A stretch of DNA of 64,000 bases, taken from Microlunatus panaciterrae. GTDB taxonomy: Bacteria > Actinomycetota > Actinomycetes > Propionibacteriales > Propionibacteriaceae. The stretch lies in contig NZ_JAFBCF010000001.1 in the NCBI RefSeq assembly GCF_016907535.1, positions 2,976,001 through 3,040,000 on the forward strand, read 5' to 3'. Shown here in pieces: positions 20,258 through 29,908 of this stretch; the stretch's first letter is position 1, and each line of letters starts with the position of its first letter. Under the pieces are notes generated by a model. That model saw nothing but the letters and a program-made list of their open reading frames with translations, did no database searches and was not told the DNA's origin. The translations under genes and the position numbers were made by a program.

Positions 20258-21445
20258 ATGACATCGGAGCAGCAGACCTACCTCATCGTCGGCGGAGGGC
20301 TCGCGGCTGCCAAGGCAGCAGAAGCGATCCGTGACCGGGACACCGACGGCAAGATCATCCTCGTCACCACCGAGTCGGAGCTCCCCTATGAGCGGCCGGT
20401 GCTCTCGAAGGGCTATCTGCTCGGCTCAGAAGAGCGCGCCTCGGCCTTCGTCCATGATCAGCAGTGGTACGACGAGGCCGGGATCGAGATCCGGCTCGGC
20501 ACTACGGCGACGGCCATCGATCGGGCCAAGCATGAGGTGGAGCTGGACTCGGGCGAGCGGCTGGGCTACGACAAGCTGCTGTTGGCCACCGGCTCTGAAC
20601 CGCGACGGTTGAACGTGCCCGGCGCCGACGCGGCCGGGGTGCACTACCTGCGCACCATCGGCGACGCGGACGCCATCAAGGCCGTGCTGGAGTCCGGCGT
20701 GCCACTGGTGGTCGTCGGCGGCGGCTGGATCGGCCTTGAGGTCGCCGCGGCTGCCCGCGAACACGATCTCGCCGTTACCGTGCTCGAGCTGGACGAGCTG
20801 CCGCTGATCGCACCGCTCGGCCGAGAGGTGGCCCAGGTCTTCGCCGATCTGCATACCGAGCACGGCGTCCGGTTGCTGACCCATACCGGCCTGAAGAGCA
20901 TCGAGACCGCCGACGGCCGGGTGACCGCGGTGATCACCGCTGGCCACGAGCGGATCGAGGCCGGGGCCGTGGTGGTCGGGGTCGGCGTGGCACCGCGAAT
21001 CGAGCTGGCGAAGGCCGCCGGCCTGGAGACCGACCGCGGCGTTCTGGTCGATGCCTCGCTGCGCAGCTCCGATCCGGACATCTTCGCCGCCGGGGACATC
21101 GCCGAACTCGACCATCCGCTGATGGGCAAGCGGGTCCGGGTGGAGCACTGGGCCTTCGCCAACGACTCCGGCCCGGTGGCAGGACAGGCGATGGCCGGCG
21201 CAGAGGCCCGCTTCGACTCGCTGCCGTACTTCTTCACCGACCAGTACGACCTGGGAATGGAGTACATCGGCCTGGCAGGGCCGGGAGAGGCCGACCGGGT
21301 GGAGCTGGTGGGCGACGTCCCGGGCCGTGCCTTCCAGGCGTTCTGGAAGTCCGGTGACCGGGTGCTGGCAGGCATGCACGTGAACCTGTGGGACGACGGC
21401 ATCGACCCGATCAAGCAGCGGGTGCTGGACGGGCTCAAGAGCTGA
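20258..21445 (+). CDS. FAD-dependent pyridine nucleotide-disulfide oxidoreductase (ferredoxin reductase type)
   Basis: A 395-residue flavoprotein. It has the FAD-binding [15 protein letters not shown] at the N-terminus, a second NAD-binding [16 protein letters not shown] near residue 150, and the family motif [14 protein letters not shown] near 280. A C-terminal reductase domain ([19 protein letters not shown]) places it with rhodocoxin/putidaredoxin reductases and AIF-like proteins. The electron acceptor is unknown. It occupies the position that Rv1337 (rhomboid protease) holds in mycobacteria. Confidence 0.88.
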   Translation: MTSEQQTYLIVGGGLAAAKAAEAIRDRDTDGKIILVTTESELPYERPVLSKGYLLGSEERASAFVHDQQWYDEAGIEIRLGTTATAIDRAKHEVELDSGERLGYDKLLLATGSEPRRLNVPGADAAGVHYLRTIGDADAIKAVLESGVPLVVVGGGWIGLEVAAAAREHDLAVTVLELDELPLIAPLGREVAQVFADLHTEHGVRLLTHTGLKSIETADGRVTAVITAGHERIEAGAVVVGVGVAPRIELAKAAGLETDRGVLVDASLRSSDPDIFAAGDIAELDHPLMGKRVRVEHWAFANDSGPVAGQAMAGAEARFDSLPYFFTDQYDLGMEYIGLAGPGEADRVELVGDVPGRAFQAFWKSGDRVLAGMHVNLWDDGIDPIKQRVLDGLKS

Positions 21446-21471
21446 GAGCCCGTTCGTTAGGCTTGTCCGTC

Positions 21472-22278
21472 GTGGACACCGAGGTGAGCAGCGAGGCACC
21501 GATCGGCATCTTCGACTCCGGCTTCGGTGGGTTGACCGTGGCCCGGGCGGTCATCGACCAGCTGCCGAACGAGGATGTCATCTACCTCGGTGACACGGCC
21601 CGGGCGCCGTACGGCGACCAGCCCATCGCGAGTGTCCGCGAGTTCGCCCTGGAGTGCCTGGACCACCTGGTGGACCAGGGCGTGAAGATGCTGGTGATCG
21701 CCTGCAACTCGGGCAGTGCCGCCGTCCTCCGGGACGCCCGCGAGCGCTACCGGGTGCCGGTGGTGGAGGTGATCCTGCCGGCCGCGCGACGCGCCGTCGC
21801 CGCCACCCGGTCCGGCCGGGTCGGGGTGATCTGCACAGAGGCGACGGCGACCTCCCAGGCTTACGACGACGCCTTCGCGGTCGCCCCGCAGATCGAGCTG
21901 ATCACCGCCGCCTGCCCGCTGTTCGTCTCGTTCGTCGAGGCCGGAGTCACCGGGGGGCCCGAGTTGCTGGCCGTGGCTCAGGAGTACCTGCGGCCCCTTC
22001 AGGAGGCCGGGATCGACACCCTGATCCTGGGCTGCACCCACTACCCGCTGCTCACCGGCGTCATCTCTCTCGTCCTCGGTGACCAGGTCAGCCTGGTGTC
22101 CAGCGCCGAGGAGTGCGCCAAGGAGGTGTATGCGACGTTGACCCGTCGTGGCCTCACCCATGACCTGCCGCGGACCGCGCGCTACCGCTTCCTGACCACC
22201 GGCAGCCCGGACCAGTTCGAAGGGATCGGGCACCGGTTGATGGGTGGGCTGGTCACCGACGTGCAACAGTTCGCCTGA
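21472..22278 (+). CDS. murI: Glutamate racemase
   Basis: This 268-residue cofactor-independent racemase makes D-glutamate for peptidoglycan. It contains [17 protein letters not shown], the first catalytic cysteine in [11 protein letters not shown] and the second in [13 protein letters not shown]. The start at GTG 21472 ([10 protein letters not shown]) leaves a short gap after the oxidoreductase; a GTG at 21484 is also possible. Gene order with the MBL phosphodiesterase and rph follows Rv1338-Rv1340. Confidence 0.94.
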   Translation: MDTEVSSEAPIGIFDSGFGGLTVARAVIDQLPNEDVIYLGDTARAPYGDQPIASVREFALECLDHLVDQGVKMLVIACNSGSAAVLRDARERYRVPVVEVILPAARRAVAATRSGRVGVICTEATATSQAYDDAFAVAPQIELITAACPLFVSFVEAGVTGGPELLAVAQEYLRPLQEAGIDTLILGCTHYPLLTGVISLVLGDQVSLVSSAEECAKEVYATLTRRGLTHDLPRTARYRFLTTGSPDQFEGIGHRLMGGLVTDVQQFA

Positions 22279-22316
22279 GGACCCTCTGCCCAGGGTCCGC
22301 CTGAACGGAGCAGAAG

Positions 22317-23129
22317 ATGGAACTGACGATCGTCGGCTGCAGCGGCTCGATGTCCGGACCCGAGTCGCCGGCGTCCTGCTACCTGGTGCAGGCGCCGTAC
22401 CAGGGCCGGACGTTCACCCTGGTGCTCGACCTCGGACCGGGTGCGGCCGGAGCGCTCTACCGCTACCTGGACCCGCGCCAGGTCGACGCGATCGCGCTCA
22501 GCCACCTGCACCCCGACCACTGCCTCGACCTGTGTGCCTTCTACGTCGCCGCCCGCTACTCCAGCACCGCGCCATGGCCACCGGCCAGCGTCTACGGGCC
22601 GGATGGCACCCCGGGGCGGCTGACCCGCGCGTACGACGTGCCCTCGGTGGACGGGGCGGCCAGCGAGGCCGGCCCCGGGATCGGCGGCTACTTCCGCTAC
22701 CAGGTCTGGCTGCCCGAGCAGCGGATCGGACCCTTCATCGTCCGGACCGTCCGGGTCGCCCATCCGGTGGAGGCCTACGCGATCCGGGTCGAGGAGGCCG
22801 TCCCCGGCGGCGGGTCGCTGGTGTTCTCCGGTGACACCGGACCCTGTCAGACGTTGGTCGAGCTCAGCCGTGATGTCGACCTGCTGCTGTGTGAGTCCGC
22901 CTTCCTTGACGGCGACGACCTGCCCACCGGTCTGCACCTGTGTGGCAGGCAGGCGGCTGAGCACGCCGAGGCGGCCGGGGCGAGCGTTCTGCTGCTGACC
23001 CACATTCCGCCGTGGAACGATCCCGAGCAGGTGCTGAAGGAGGCTCAGCCGCACTTCGCCGGCTCGGTCCAGCTGGCCGAGGTGGGGGCCCGGTGGACCA
23101 TCGGCGAGCCACAGGCGGCGCTTCAGTAG
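22317..23129 (+). CDS. MBL-fold cyclic nucleotide phosphodiesterase (Rv1339-like)
   Basis: A 270-residue metallo-beta-lactamase-fold protein with the metal motif [11 protein letters not shown] and later metal histidines (SGDTGPC, LTHIPPW). It begins [20 protein letters not shown]. Its size and position between murI and rph match M. tuberculosis Rv1339, reported as an atypical class II cAMP phosphodiesterase. It is therefore likely to lower cyclic nucleotide levels in the cytosol; the substrate is inferred from synteny. Confidence 0.85.
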   Translation: MELTIVGCSGSMSGPESPASCYLVQAPYQGRTFTLVLDLGPGAAGALYRYLDPRQVDAIALSHLHPDHCLDLCAFYVAARYSSTAPWPPASVYGPDGTPGRLTRAYDVPSVDGAASEAGPGIGGYFRYQVWLPEQRIGPFIVRTVRVAHPVEAYAIRVEEAVPGGGSLVFSGDTGPCQTLVELSRDVDLLLCESAFLDGDDLPTGLHLCGRQAAEHAEAAGASVLLLTHIPPWNDPEQVLKEAQPHFAGSVQLAEVGARWTIGEPQAALQ

Positions 23130-23139
23130 GGTTGACGAC

Positions 23140-23859
23140 ATGACCGAACGTGCCGATGGGCGTGCCCTGGACCAACTCCGCGACGTCCGCTTCACTCGTG
23201 GCTGGCTGTCCCAGGCCGAGGGATCGGTGCTGGTCGAGTTCGGCGAGACCCGGGTGCTGGTCGCCGCCAGCGTCACTGAGGGGGTCCCGCGTTGGCGGAA
23301 GGGCTCCGGGCTCGGCTGGGTGACCAGCGAGTACGCGATGCTGCCGCGGGCCACCAACACCAGGACGGACCGCGAGTCGATCAAGGGTCGGGTCGGCGGC
23401 CGGACCCAGGAGATCAGCCGGCTGATCGGACGCAGCCTGCGGGCCGTCATCGACTACAAGGCGCTGGGGGAGAACACCATCGTGCTCGACTGCGACGTGC
23501 TGCAGGCCGACGGCGGGACCCGGACCGCCTCGATCACCGGAGCCTACGTGGCCCTGGCCGATGCCGTCTCGTGGCTGCGCGACCGTCGGCTGCTGGCCGG
23601 TGAGCCGTTGACCGGCTCGGTCGCCGCGGTGTCGGTCGGGATAGTGGGCGGCACCCCCATGCTCGACCTGTGCTACACCGAGGACTCCGCCGCCGACACG
23701 GACATGAACGTCGTGATGAGCGGTGGCGGAGACTTCATCGAGCTGCAGGGCACCGCAGAACAGGCTCCCTTCGACCGGGACACCCTGAACGCGCTGCTCG
23801 ACCTCGGCGCGGCCGGCTGCGCCACCCTGACGGAGCTCCAGGCCGCCGCCCTGCGATGA
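23140..23859 (+). CDS. rph: Ribonuclease PH
   Basis: This 239-residue phosphorolytic exoribonuclease trims tRNA 3' ends. It contains [58 protein letters not shown] and [19 protein letters not shown], all family hallmarks including the phosphate-binding arginines. Its stop overlaps the rdgB start (ATGA). Confidence 0.97.
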   Translation: MTERADGRALDQLRDVRFTRGWLSQAEGSVLVEFGETRVLVAASVTEGVPRWRKGSGLGWVTSEYAMLPRATNTRTDRESIKGRVGGRTQEISRLIGRSLRAVIDYKALGENTIVLDCDVLQADGGTRTASITGAYVALADAVSWLRDRRLLAGEPLTGSVAAVSVGIVGGTPMLDLCYTEDSAADTDMNVVMSGGGDFIELQGTAEQAPFDRDTLNALLDLGAAGCATLTELQAAALR

Positions 23860-24527
23860 CCCGCCCTCCGCGCCCCGACCTGGCAACAAGGCGCCCTGAG
23901 CCTGTCGAAGGGCGGAGCAGCACCCCCACCCAACTGCTGCTGGCCACGAACAACGCCCACAAGCTCACTGAGCTTCGCCGGATGCTGGCCGCGGCTCAGC
24001 TGGACATCACCGTGCTTGGGCTCGCGGACGTGGAGCCGTATCCCGAGCCAGCCGAGACCGAGCCGACGTTCGAGGGCAACGCCGTGCTCAAGGCCAGGTA
24101 TGGCATGCATCGGACCGGGTTGCCGACCCTGGCCGACGACTCCGGCCTGGCCGTGGACCTGCTCAACGGGATGCCGGGAGTGCGGTCGGCCCGCTGGTCC
24201 GGACCAGGGGCCAGCGACGAGGAGAACAACGCCCTGCTGCTCCGCCAGCTCGCCGACGTCGATGCACCCCTGCGCGTCGCCAGATTCGTCTGCGCAATGG
24301 CGCTGGTGCTGCCCACCGGTCGGTCCGAGGTCCGCCGTGGCGAGATGGCGGGCCGGCTCCTCGACGAGTTGCGTGGCAGCAACGGCTTCGGCTACGACCC
24401 GATGTTCGTCCCGGAGGGCGAGCGGCGTACCTATGCAGAGATGGCGGCAGCGGAGAAGGACGCCATCAGCCACCGCGGGAAGGCACTCCGGCTGATGATT
24501 CCGGTGCTGGCCGACGCATTAGCCTAG
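23856..24527 (+). CDS. rdgB: dITP/XTP pyrophosphatase (RdgB/HAM1)
   Basis: A 223-residue housecleaning enzyme that hydrolyses non-canonical purine NTPs. The active core runs from [18 protein letters not shown] through [26 protein letters not shown] to [14 protein letters not shown] and SHRGKALR. The first ~25 residues ([20 protein letters not shown]) are absent from normal family members and contain a translated REP-like palindrome. No in-frame ATG, GTG or TTG exists between that insert and the core, so the ATG overlapping rph must be the start and the insert is translated. Confidence 0.93.
   Translation: MTRPPRPDLATRRPEPVEGRSSTPTQLLLATNNAHKLTELRRMLAAAQLDITVLGLADVEPYPEPAETEPTFEGNAVLKARYGMHRTGLPTLADDSGLAVDLLNGMPGVRSARWSGPGASDEENNALLLRQLADVDAPLRVARFVCAMALVLPTGRSEVRRGEMAGRLLDELRGSNGFGYDPMFVPEGERRTYAEMAAAEKDAISHRGKALRLMIPVLADALA
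23892..23914. repeat. REP-like palindromic element inside the rdgB 5' coding region
   Basis: The core CCTGAGCCTGTCGAAGG lies within an inverted repeat (CGCCCT...AGGGCG). This sequence is a widely dispersed short palindrome in GC-rich bacterial genomes and often leaves the peptide PEPVEG when translated, as here. Only this copy is seen in the window. Confidence 0.7.
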
Positions 24528-24533
24528 GACGCT

Positions 24534-25328
24534 ATGAAGACCTATCTGGACCTGCTGGACCATGTGCTCACCACCGGAGTGCGCAAGGGTGACCGGACGG
24601 GCACCGGCACGCTGAGCACGTTCGGCTACCAGATGCGGTTCAACCTGGCAGAGGGTTTTCCGCTGCTCACCACCAAGAAGCTGCACGTCAAGTCGATCAA
24701 GGCTGAGCTGCTGTGGTTCCTCAAGGGGGCCACCAACGTCGACTGGCTGAAGGAGCAGGGCGTCTCGATCTGGGACGAGTGGGCCGACGAGGACGGCGAG
24801 CTCGGCCCCATCTACGGCTACCAGTGGCGCTCCTGGCCGACGCCGGAGGGCGAGCACCTGGACCAGATCGCTGCTGTGATCTCCTCCATCCGGACCACCC
24901 CAGACTCCCGCCGGCACCTGGTCAGCGCGTGGAACGTGTCGGACCTTGAGCACATGGCGCTGCCGCCCTGCCACACCCTCTTCCAGTTCTACGTCGCCGA
25001 GGGTCGGCTGTCCTGCCAGCTCTACCAGCGATCCGCGGACGTCTTCCTGGGCGTACCGTTCAACATCGCCTCGTACGCACTCCTGACCCATCTGATCGCC
25101 CAGGTCTGTGACCTGGAGGTGGGTGACTTCATCCATACGCTGGGTGACGCCCACCTCTACCTCAACCATCTCGAGCAGGCCCGGACCCAGCTCGCGCGCG
25201 CACCGAGGCCGTTGCCCACGCTGGTGCTCAACCCGGCCATCCGCAGCATCGACGACTTCGGGATGGACGACATCGCCGTCGAGTCCTACGACCCGCACCC
25301 GGGCATCAAAGCCCCGATCGCGGTCTGA
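24534..25328 (+). CDS. thyA: Thymidylate synthase
   Basis: This 264-residue enzyme methylates dUMP to dTMP using methylene-tetrahydrofolate. The catalytic cysteine is C146 in [12 protein letters not shown], the same number as in E. coli ThyA. The conserved [18 protein letters not shown] and [20 protein letters not shown] are present. It is followed six bases later by folA, which regenerates the folate it oxidises. Confidence 0.97.
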   Translation: MKTYLDLLDHVLTTGVRKGDRTGTGTLSTFGYQMRFNLAEGFPLLTTKKLHVKSIKAELLWFLKGATNVDWLKEQGVSIWDEWADEDGELGPIYGYQWRSWPTPEGEHLDQIAAVISSIRTTPDSRRHLVSAWNVSDLEHMALPPCHTLFQFYVAEGRLSCQLYQRSADVFLGVPFNIASYALLTHLIAQVCDLEVGDFIHTLGDAHLYLNHLEQARTQLARAPRPLPTLVLNPAIRSIDDFGMDDIAVESYDPHPGIKAPIAV

Positions 25329-25334
25329 GCCCGC

Positions 25335-25874
25335 ATGTCGGCACAGCACAGCCGCGAGGTGGTCGGGATCGCGGCGGTGGGTGGCAACGGCGTGATCGGC
25401 GCCGACGGGGACATCCCGTGGCGGATCGCGGAGGACTGGCGTCGGTTCAAGGCCCTGACCATGGGCCACGTGCTGATCATGGGACGCCGGACCTACGACT
25501 CGATCGGGCGGCCGCTGCCGGGCCGTAGCACCATCGTCGTGACCCGCGACCCGCAGTGGCCGAGGACCGGGGAGCTGCCGCCGAACGTCTGGGCCGCGAC
25601 CAGCCTGGACGAGGCGTTCGCCACGGCCACCGAGCAGTTCCCGGGCGCGACGGTGTTCGTGGCCGGCGGAGGGGAGATCTACCGCGCCGCCTGGCCGCGG
25701 CTGGACCGGCTGGAGCTCACCGAGGTGGACCGGTCCCCCGAGGGCAACGTCACGCTGCCCGCGATCAGCTCAGCCGAGTGGGCTGAGACAAACCGCGACC
25801 AGCGAGACGGCTACGCCTTCGTCTCCTATCGGCGGATCGGCTCTACCCGTGACACAGACGACCCGGGCCGGTGA
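25335..25874 (+). CDS. folA: Dihydrofolate reductase
   Basis: A 179-residue NADPH-dependent reductase. Family features are VVGIAAVGGNGVIGADGDIPWRI, MGHVLIMGRRTYDSIGRPLPGR, VVTRDP and the VFVAGGGEIYRAAWP nucleotide loop. It forms a two-gene unit with thyA, the standard pairing for thymidylate synthesis. Confidence 0.96.
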   Translation: MSAQHSREVVGIAAVGGNGVIGADGDIPWRIAEDWRRFKALTMGHVLIMGRRTYDSIGRPLPGRSTIVVTRDPQWPRTGELPPNVWAATSLDEAFATATEQFPGATVFVAGGGEIYRAAWPRLDRLELTEVDRSPEGNVTLPAISSAEWAETNRDQRDGYAFVSYRRIGSTRDTDDPGR

Positions 25875-25882
25875 GGACTGAG

Positions 25883-25966
25883 TGCCGAAGGAGGGGCTTG
25901 AACCCTCACACCCAAATGGGCACAGGAACCTAAATCCTGCGTGTCTGCCAATTCCACCACTTCGGC
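25883..25966 (-). tRNA. tRNA-Leu (anticodon UAG)
   Basis: A full cloverleaf reads on the minus strand: acceptor GCCGAAG/CTTCGGC, D-arm GTGGAATTGGCAGAC, anticodon stem CAGGA/TCCTG with loop TTTAGGT (UAG), a long class II variable arm and T-arm GAGGGTTCAAGCCCCTC. The discriminator base is A, and CCA is not encoded. Confidence 0.95.
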
Positions 25967-25990
25967 GCGAGAGGTCATCCTACCGATCCG

Positions 25991-26470
25991 TCAGACCCCG
26001 AGGTCTCGGCGCAGCTTGGCCACATGGCCGGCGGCCTTGACGTTGTACTGGGCCAGCGCCACGGTGCCGACACCCGAGGCGTCGACGTCGACGACGAAGG
26101 TCGAGCGGATCACACCCTCGACCACCTTCCCGTAGAGCGTCTTCTCCCCGTAGGCCGCATAGCCGCGCAGGGTGGTCCGGTCCGGATCGGACAGCAACGG
26201 GAAGGCGATGGCCTGCTTCTCCCTGAACTTCGCCAGCTTCGGCACCGGGTCGGGCGAGATGCCGAGGACCTGGAGCCCCGCGGCCCTGAGCTCGTCCATG
26301 GCGGCCGTGAAGTCCACGGCCTGGGTGGTGCACCCCGGAGTCATCGCGGCCGGGTAGAAGTAGACGATGACCCGCTGACCGGCGAAGTCGGCGAGCGAGA
26401 CGTCCTGTCCGTCCGCGTCGGGCAGGGTGAAGGCGGGTGCGATGTCCCCCTTGGTCAGTCGAGTGGTCAT
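25991..26470 (-). CDS. bcp: Thiol peroxidase of the Bcp/PrxQ family
   Basis: A 159-residue peroxiredoxin that reduces hydroperoxides. The peroxidatic cysteine is C47 in YPAAMTPGCTTQAVDF. The usual second cysteine five residues later is replaced by valine and no other cysteine appears, so this is a 1-Cys type. The ATG at 26470 gives the normal family N-terminus MTTRLTKGDIAPAFTLPD. It lies beside tRNA-Leu. Confidence 0.9.
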   Translation of the reverse strand: MTTRLTKGDIAPAFTLPDADGQDVSLADFAGQRVIVYFYPAAMTPGCTTQAVDFTAAMDELRAAGLQVLGISPDPVPKLAKFREKQAIAFPLLSDPDRTTLRGYAAYGEKTLYGKVVEGVIRSTFVVDVDASGVGTVALAQYNVKAAGHVAKLRRDLGV

Positions 26471-26573
26471 GGCATGCACCTTAATCCCCCCGACATCCGG
26501 TGCCGCCGACCGGCCACCCGGCTGCTGCAATACCCTTGGCTGAGACCTGTCCGGCTGACGAGGGAGACCCATC

Positions 26574-26897
26574 GTGGCACCGAGTGATCCATCACCCAAG
26601 GGGCCTGCGCGCACCCAGCAGCAGATCGAGGCCGACATGGCTGCCGCCCGGGAACGACTGACCGCCTCGGTCGAGACGCTGATCGACCGAGTCCACCCGC
26701 AGCGGATCAAGCAACGGCAGATCGCCAACGTCAAGCAGCTGGCCCACACCGAGCTCGAGAACGCCAAGGCCCAGGTGGTCGACGAGAACGGCCTGCGCAC
26801 CGGCAGGCTGGTCATCCTCGGAGCAGCGGTGGCGGGCTTCGTCACCTTCGTCTTGATCATCCGCAAGATCAGGTCCGGCGGGAAGAAGAAGGACTGA
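26574..26897 (+). CDS. DUF3618 domain small membrane protein
   Basis: This 107-residue protein starts at GTG (26574). A basic/helical segment ARTQQQIEADMAAARERLTASVETLIDRVHP matches DUF3618, followed by one transmembrane helix (LVILGAAVAGFVTFVLII) and a lysine-rich tail. The function is unknown. The neighbouring GroES-like gene follows after 3 bp and is probably cotranscribed. Confidence 0.85.
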   Translation: MAPSDPSPKGPARTQQQIEADMAAARERLTASVETLIDRVHPQRIKQRQIANVKQLAHTELENAKAQVVDENGLRTGRLVILGAAVAGFVTFVLIIRKIRSGGKKKD

Positions 26898-26900
26898 CGC

Positions 26901-27257
26901 GTGTCTGACGTTCACGTATCCGACGGCGGTGGCGAGTCCGCTGAACCGCTACCGATCAGAATGCTGCACGATCGCGTGCTGGTGTCCACCGAAGGAGAGA
27001 ACGGCGAGCGGCGCAGCGGCGGAGGCATCGTCATCCCGGCAACGGTGGCGATGGGCCGGCGGCTCACCTGGGCGAAGGTCGTCGCGGTCGGGTCCAACGT
27101 GAGAACGGTGAAGGTGTCCGACCGCGTGCTGTTCGACCCGGAGGACAGGGCCGAGGTCGAGGTGCGCGGCAAGGACTATCTGCTCCTTCGCGAAAGGGAT
27201 CTCCACGCCGTCGCGGCCGAGCGGCTGTCCGACGGCAAGACCGGACTCTACCTGTAG
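26901..27257 (+). CDS. GroES-like co-chaperonin family protein
   Basis: A 118-residue protein with the Cpn10 fold pattern: IRMLHDRVLVSTEGENGERRSGGGIVIPAT, then AKVVAVGSN, DRVLFDPEDRAEVEVRGKDYLLLRERDLHAV. The N-terminal ~18 residues are an extra acidic extension. No groEL is nearby, so it may be a second, non-canonical co-chaperonin rather than the main GroES, a pattern seen in actinobacteria. Confidence 0.8.
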   Translation: MSDVHVSDGGGESAEPLPIRMLHDRVLVSTEGENGERRSGGGIVIPATVAMGRRLTWAKVVAVGSNVRTVKVSDRVLFDPEDRAEVEVRGKDYLLLRERDLHAVAAERLSDGKTGLYL

Positions 27258-27385
27258 AAGGAACTTCCCCAGGTTCGCCAGCGCGGGCCCGACGTCGGCA
27301 CCTCGCACAAGTTCGTGGGCCTCGCACATGGTCGACCGTACGCGAGGTGCGACCAGGGTGCGCGAAGATGACCTCCGCGGACCGG

Positions 27386-28417
27386 TCAGGCCATCGTGTC
27401 CAGGACCTGCAGGGTGACCTCGTGGACGAGCGGCTCGGCAGCGGCCAGGTGCTCGACCTCGGTTACGGCAGAGGCGGCCATCAACGGCAGCTCGTTGCCG
27501 AGCGAGCCGGCGATGTGTGGGGTGATCACCACGTTCGGCAACGTGTAGAGCAGGTCGCCCTCGGGCAGTGGCTCGGGGTCGGTCACATCGAGGAATGCAC
27601 TGATCCGCCCCGTGCCGGTCTCGGCACGCAAGGCGTCATGATCGACCAACACTCCGCGTGCGGTGTTGATGAAGGTGGCGCCATCGGGCATCGCCTGGAG
27701 CTGGGCAGCGCCGATCATGCCGATCGTGGACGGCAGGATCGGTGCATGCAGAGAGACGATCCGTGACCGCGCCATCAGCTCGTCGAGCGGCACCAGTTCG
27801 GCCCCCAGCTCCGCCGCCTCGGCCGCTGAGATGGTGGGATCGGCCAACAGCCGTCGATGCTTGAACGGACGCAGCAGCTGGAGGACCGCGCGGCCGATCG
27901 ATGACGCACCGATAATGCCGACAGTGGTGCCCACATTGCCGATCTCGGCAGCGAGGCTGGTCTTGGCGACGCCGGACCGGGTCTGGCGAGCCAGCGATGA
28001 CGCGTTGAAGGCGTCCTTGCCGGCCAGCAGGATGACGGCAAGCGTGAACTCGGCGACCGGAACTCCGTTGACCTGGGCCGCGGTCGTGACGGCGACCCCG
28101 CGCTCCCAACAGGCACGGTGCAGGTGACCCTTCACCGTCCCCGCGGAGTGCGCGATCAGGCGCAGGCTCGGGGCGCGGTCCAGCACCTCCGGCGTGACCT
28201 TCGGACATCCCCAGCCGGTGATCAGCACGTCGATCCCGGCCAGTACCGCCCGAGCTTCCGCCGAGTCGAACTCGGTCAGGACCGAGCCACTGACGACGTC
28301 GGCCACCGAGGCCAGCCGATCCCGCAGCTCGGGAGTGAACAGCCGCTCCAGCAGCTCATTCGAGCCCATGGCGAAGGCCGCCCTGAGCCTGGGTCCGGTC
28401 GGGTGGGTGTCTGTCAC
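27386..28417 (-). CDS. D-isomer-specific 2-hydroxyacid dehydrogenase family protein
   Basis: A 343-residue NAD-dependent oxidoreductase starting at GTG (28417). The Rossmann motif TVGIIGASSIGRAVLQLL replaces the usual GxGxxG last glycines with ASSIG. The family signatures LHAPILPSTIGMIGAAQLQAMPDGATFINTARGVLVDHDAL and DVTDPEPLPEGDLLYTLPNVVITPHIAGS carry the catalytic Arg, Glu-like and His positions. The substrate cannot be told. Confidence 0.88.
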   Translation of the reverse strand: MTDTHPTGPRLRAAFAMGSNELLERLFTPELRDRLASVADVVSGSVLTEFDSAEARAVLAGIDVLITGWGCPKVTPEVLDRAPSLRLIAHSAGTVKGHLHRACWERGVAVTTAAQVNGVPVAEFTLAVILLAGKDAFNASSLARQTRSGVAKTSLAAEIGNVGTTVGIIGASSIGRAVLQLLRPFKHRRLLADPTISAAEAAELGAELVPLDELMARSRIVSLHAPILPSTIGMIGAAQLQAMPDGATFINTARGVLVDHDALRAETGTGRISAFLDVTDPEPLPEGDLLYTLPNVVITPHIAGSLGNELPLMAASAVTEVEHLAAAEPLVHEVTLQVLDTMA

Positions 28418-28615
28418 GGGGTGTCCTCTGCGTCGGGCGGTGGTCGCCGCGCCGAATGGTCGGGTGCCAGCGAGGAACCATGATAGAGAGATGTTGGCCG
28501 CGACGGTCCGCGGGTGTCGCCCCGCTGGGCGGTGCCGGATGGTCAGGCTGCGGTTGCCCTGTCCTCGGTGGAGAGGGAAAGATACAGCCAGCCACGACCC
28601 GACCGAAGGAACCGC

Positions 28616-29638
28616 ATGGCCGCCCCAGCCCCACGCAGACCGAGATCCGCCGCTCTCGATGCCATCCGCATCCTCGGCATCATCGCCATTGTGAGCGGCC
28701 ACACCTGGCCGGAGCAACGCGCTCTCCACCTGACGATCTCGCTCTGGCAGGTGCCGGCGTTCTTCCTGCTGGCTGGCTACCTGTGGTCGGGGAACCGTCC
28801 GCTGCGTGGCGACGTGATCCACCGCAGCAAGGCCCTGATGCGGCCCTATTTCGCCTGGCTGGCGATCATCGGCATCCCCTTCGTGATCTGGGCCTGGGCC
28901 GAGCGGGGCCAGTCGCCGGTCCGGTTGGCGGCTGGGCTGCTGTACGGAGCACAGGTGGGTCGACCCTTCTCCGCCTACTGGTTCGTCGCGGCGCTCTTCC
29001 TGACCGGAGTGTTCGTGCGGGCCTGTCAGCTGCTGCCACGCATGGCGGTCTGGGCGCTGGCCGTCGCTGGGATGATCGCTGCCTACCTGTGGGGGCCGAC
29101 GATGGCTCACACCCCCTACTCGGTGGGGCTGGTGTTGCCGTGCGCCTTGTTCGTGCTGGTGGGGCAGGAGCTCCGGAAGCACCGGGCGCGGATCGCTCAT
29201 GCCGAACTGGTCGGCCTCATCCTGCTGGCGGTCTCAGCCGTTCTGGTGGTGACCGGGGCGGCGGCACCGTTCGACGTCAAGTACGGCGACTTCGGCCGGC
29301 CGGTGGTCAGCGTCCTGGCGGCCATCGGCATCGGGGTAGCGCTCATCCTGCTGGCCGAGTACGCCATCGCCAGGCTGGCACCGCGCGTGCAGCAGCTGAT
29401 CACCACCCTGGCGGCGGCCGGTCTTGTAGTGCTGCTGGCGCATGCCGCGGTGTTGTACCTCACCGACACCCTGGCCGGCTGGCCGCTGGGTCTCTGCTTC
29501 GCCTTGGCACTGGTGGTGCCGTGGTCGCTCGGGGTGGCGATCAACCGGACCTCGTTGGCCCCGTGGCTGGCCGGCAGGGCGTACGCTGCCACGCTGGACT
29601 CCGGTGAGCGCCGCCCGGCTGTCTCGCACCAGACATGA
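28616..29638 (+). CDS. Acyltransferase 3 family membrane protein
   Basis: A protein of about 340 residues with roughly ten hydrophobic helices. The family motifs RSAALDAIRILGIIAIVSGHTWP (with the conserved histidine) and VPAFFLLAGYLW are at the N-terminus. Such proteins O-acetylate sugars or other surface groups. ATG at 28616 has GAAGGA upstream. It is divergent from the hydroxyacid dehydrogenase. Confidence 0.88.
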   Translation: MAAPAPRRPRSAALDAIRILGIIAIVSGHTWPEQRALHLTISLWQVPAFFLLAGYLWSGNRPLRGDVIHRSKALMRPYFAWLAIIGIPFVIWAWAERGQSPVRLAAGLLYGAQVGRPFSAYWFVAALFLTGVFVRACQLLPRMAVWALAVAGMIAAYLWGPTMAHTPYSVGLVLPCALFVLVGQELRKHRARIAHAELVGLILLAVSAVLVVTGAAAPFDVKYGDFGRPVVSVLAAIGIGVALILLAEYAIARLAPRVQQLITTLAAAGLVVLLAHAAVLYLTDTLAGWPLGLCFALALVVPWSLGVAINRTSLAPWLAGRAYAATLDSGERRPAVSHQT

Positions 29639-29642
29639 CCGT

Positions 29643-29671
29643 GCCCCGGCTCCGGGTGTCGGAGACGGGGC
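29643..29671. terminator. Hairpin after the acyltransferase gene
   Basis: GCCCCGGCTCCG (29643-29654) pairs with CGGAGACGGGGC (29660-29671) apart from one G-A mismatch, leaving a 5-nt loop, starting five bases after the stop codon. No T-tract follows, so it may be a rho-assisted or mRNA-stabilising hairpin. Confidence 0.55.
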
Positions 29672-29831
29672 CTTAGGGACGTCTGGACCTGTTCAGAAGA
29701 ACAAGCCCACACAGCTGATGCAGATGGAGTTCAGTTGGAGGAAGATGCTGTTCAGCAGGGCGTGCAACGGGGTCACCCCTTTCAAAAAGGTGCGTTTTCG
29801 GGACCCCGAGTTGGTCAATGTCAACACTAGG

Positions 29832-29854
29832 CGTCATATGGAACGCTTATGACG
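29832..29854. promoter_or_regulatory. 23-bp palindrome in the intergenic region between convergent genes
   Basis: CGTCATA (29832-29838) and TATGACG (29848-29854) are perfect inverted 7-mers with a 9-nt spacer, set in an AT-rich stretch (~29,760-29,880). The surrounding 270-bp gap between the acyltransferase and the zinc protease has no supportable gene, so an unannotated small RNA or a regulator site is possible. Confidence 0.35.
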
Positions 29855-29908
29855 TAAATGATTAACCGTCACTCGACCGTTAGGCGATCGTGACCGCACC
29901 GACACCAG

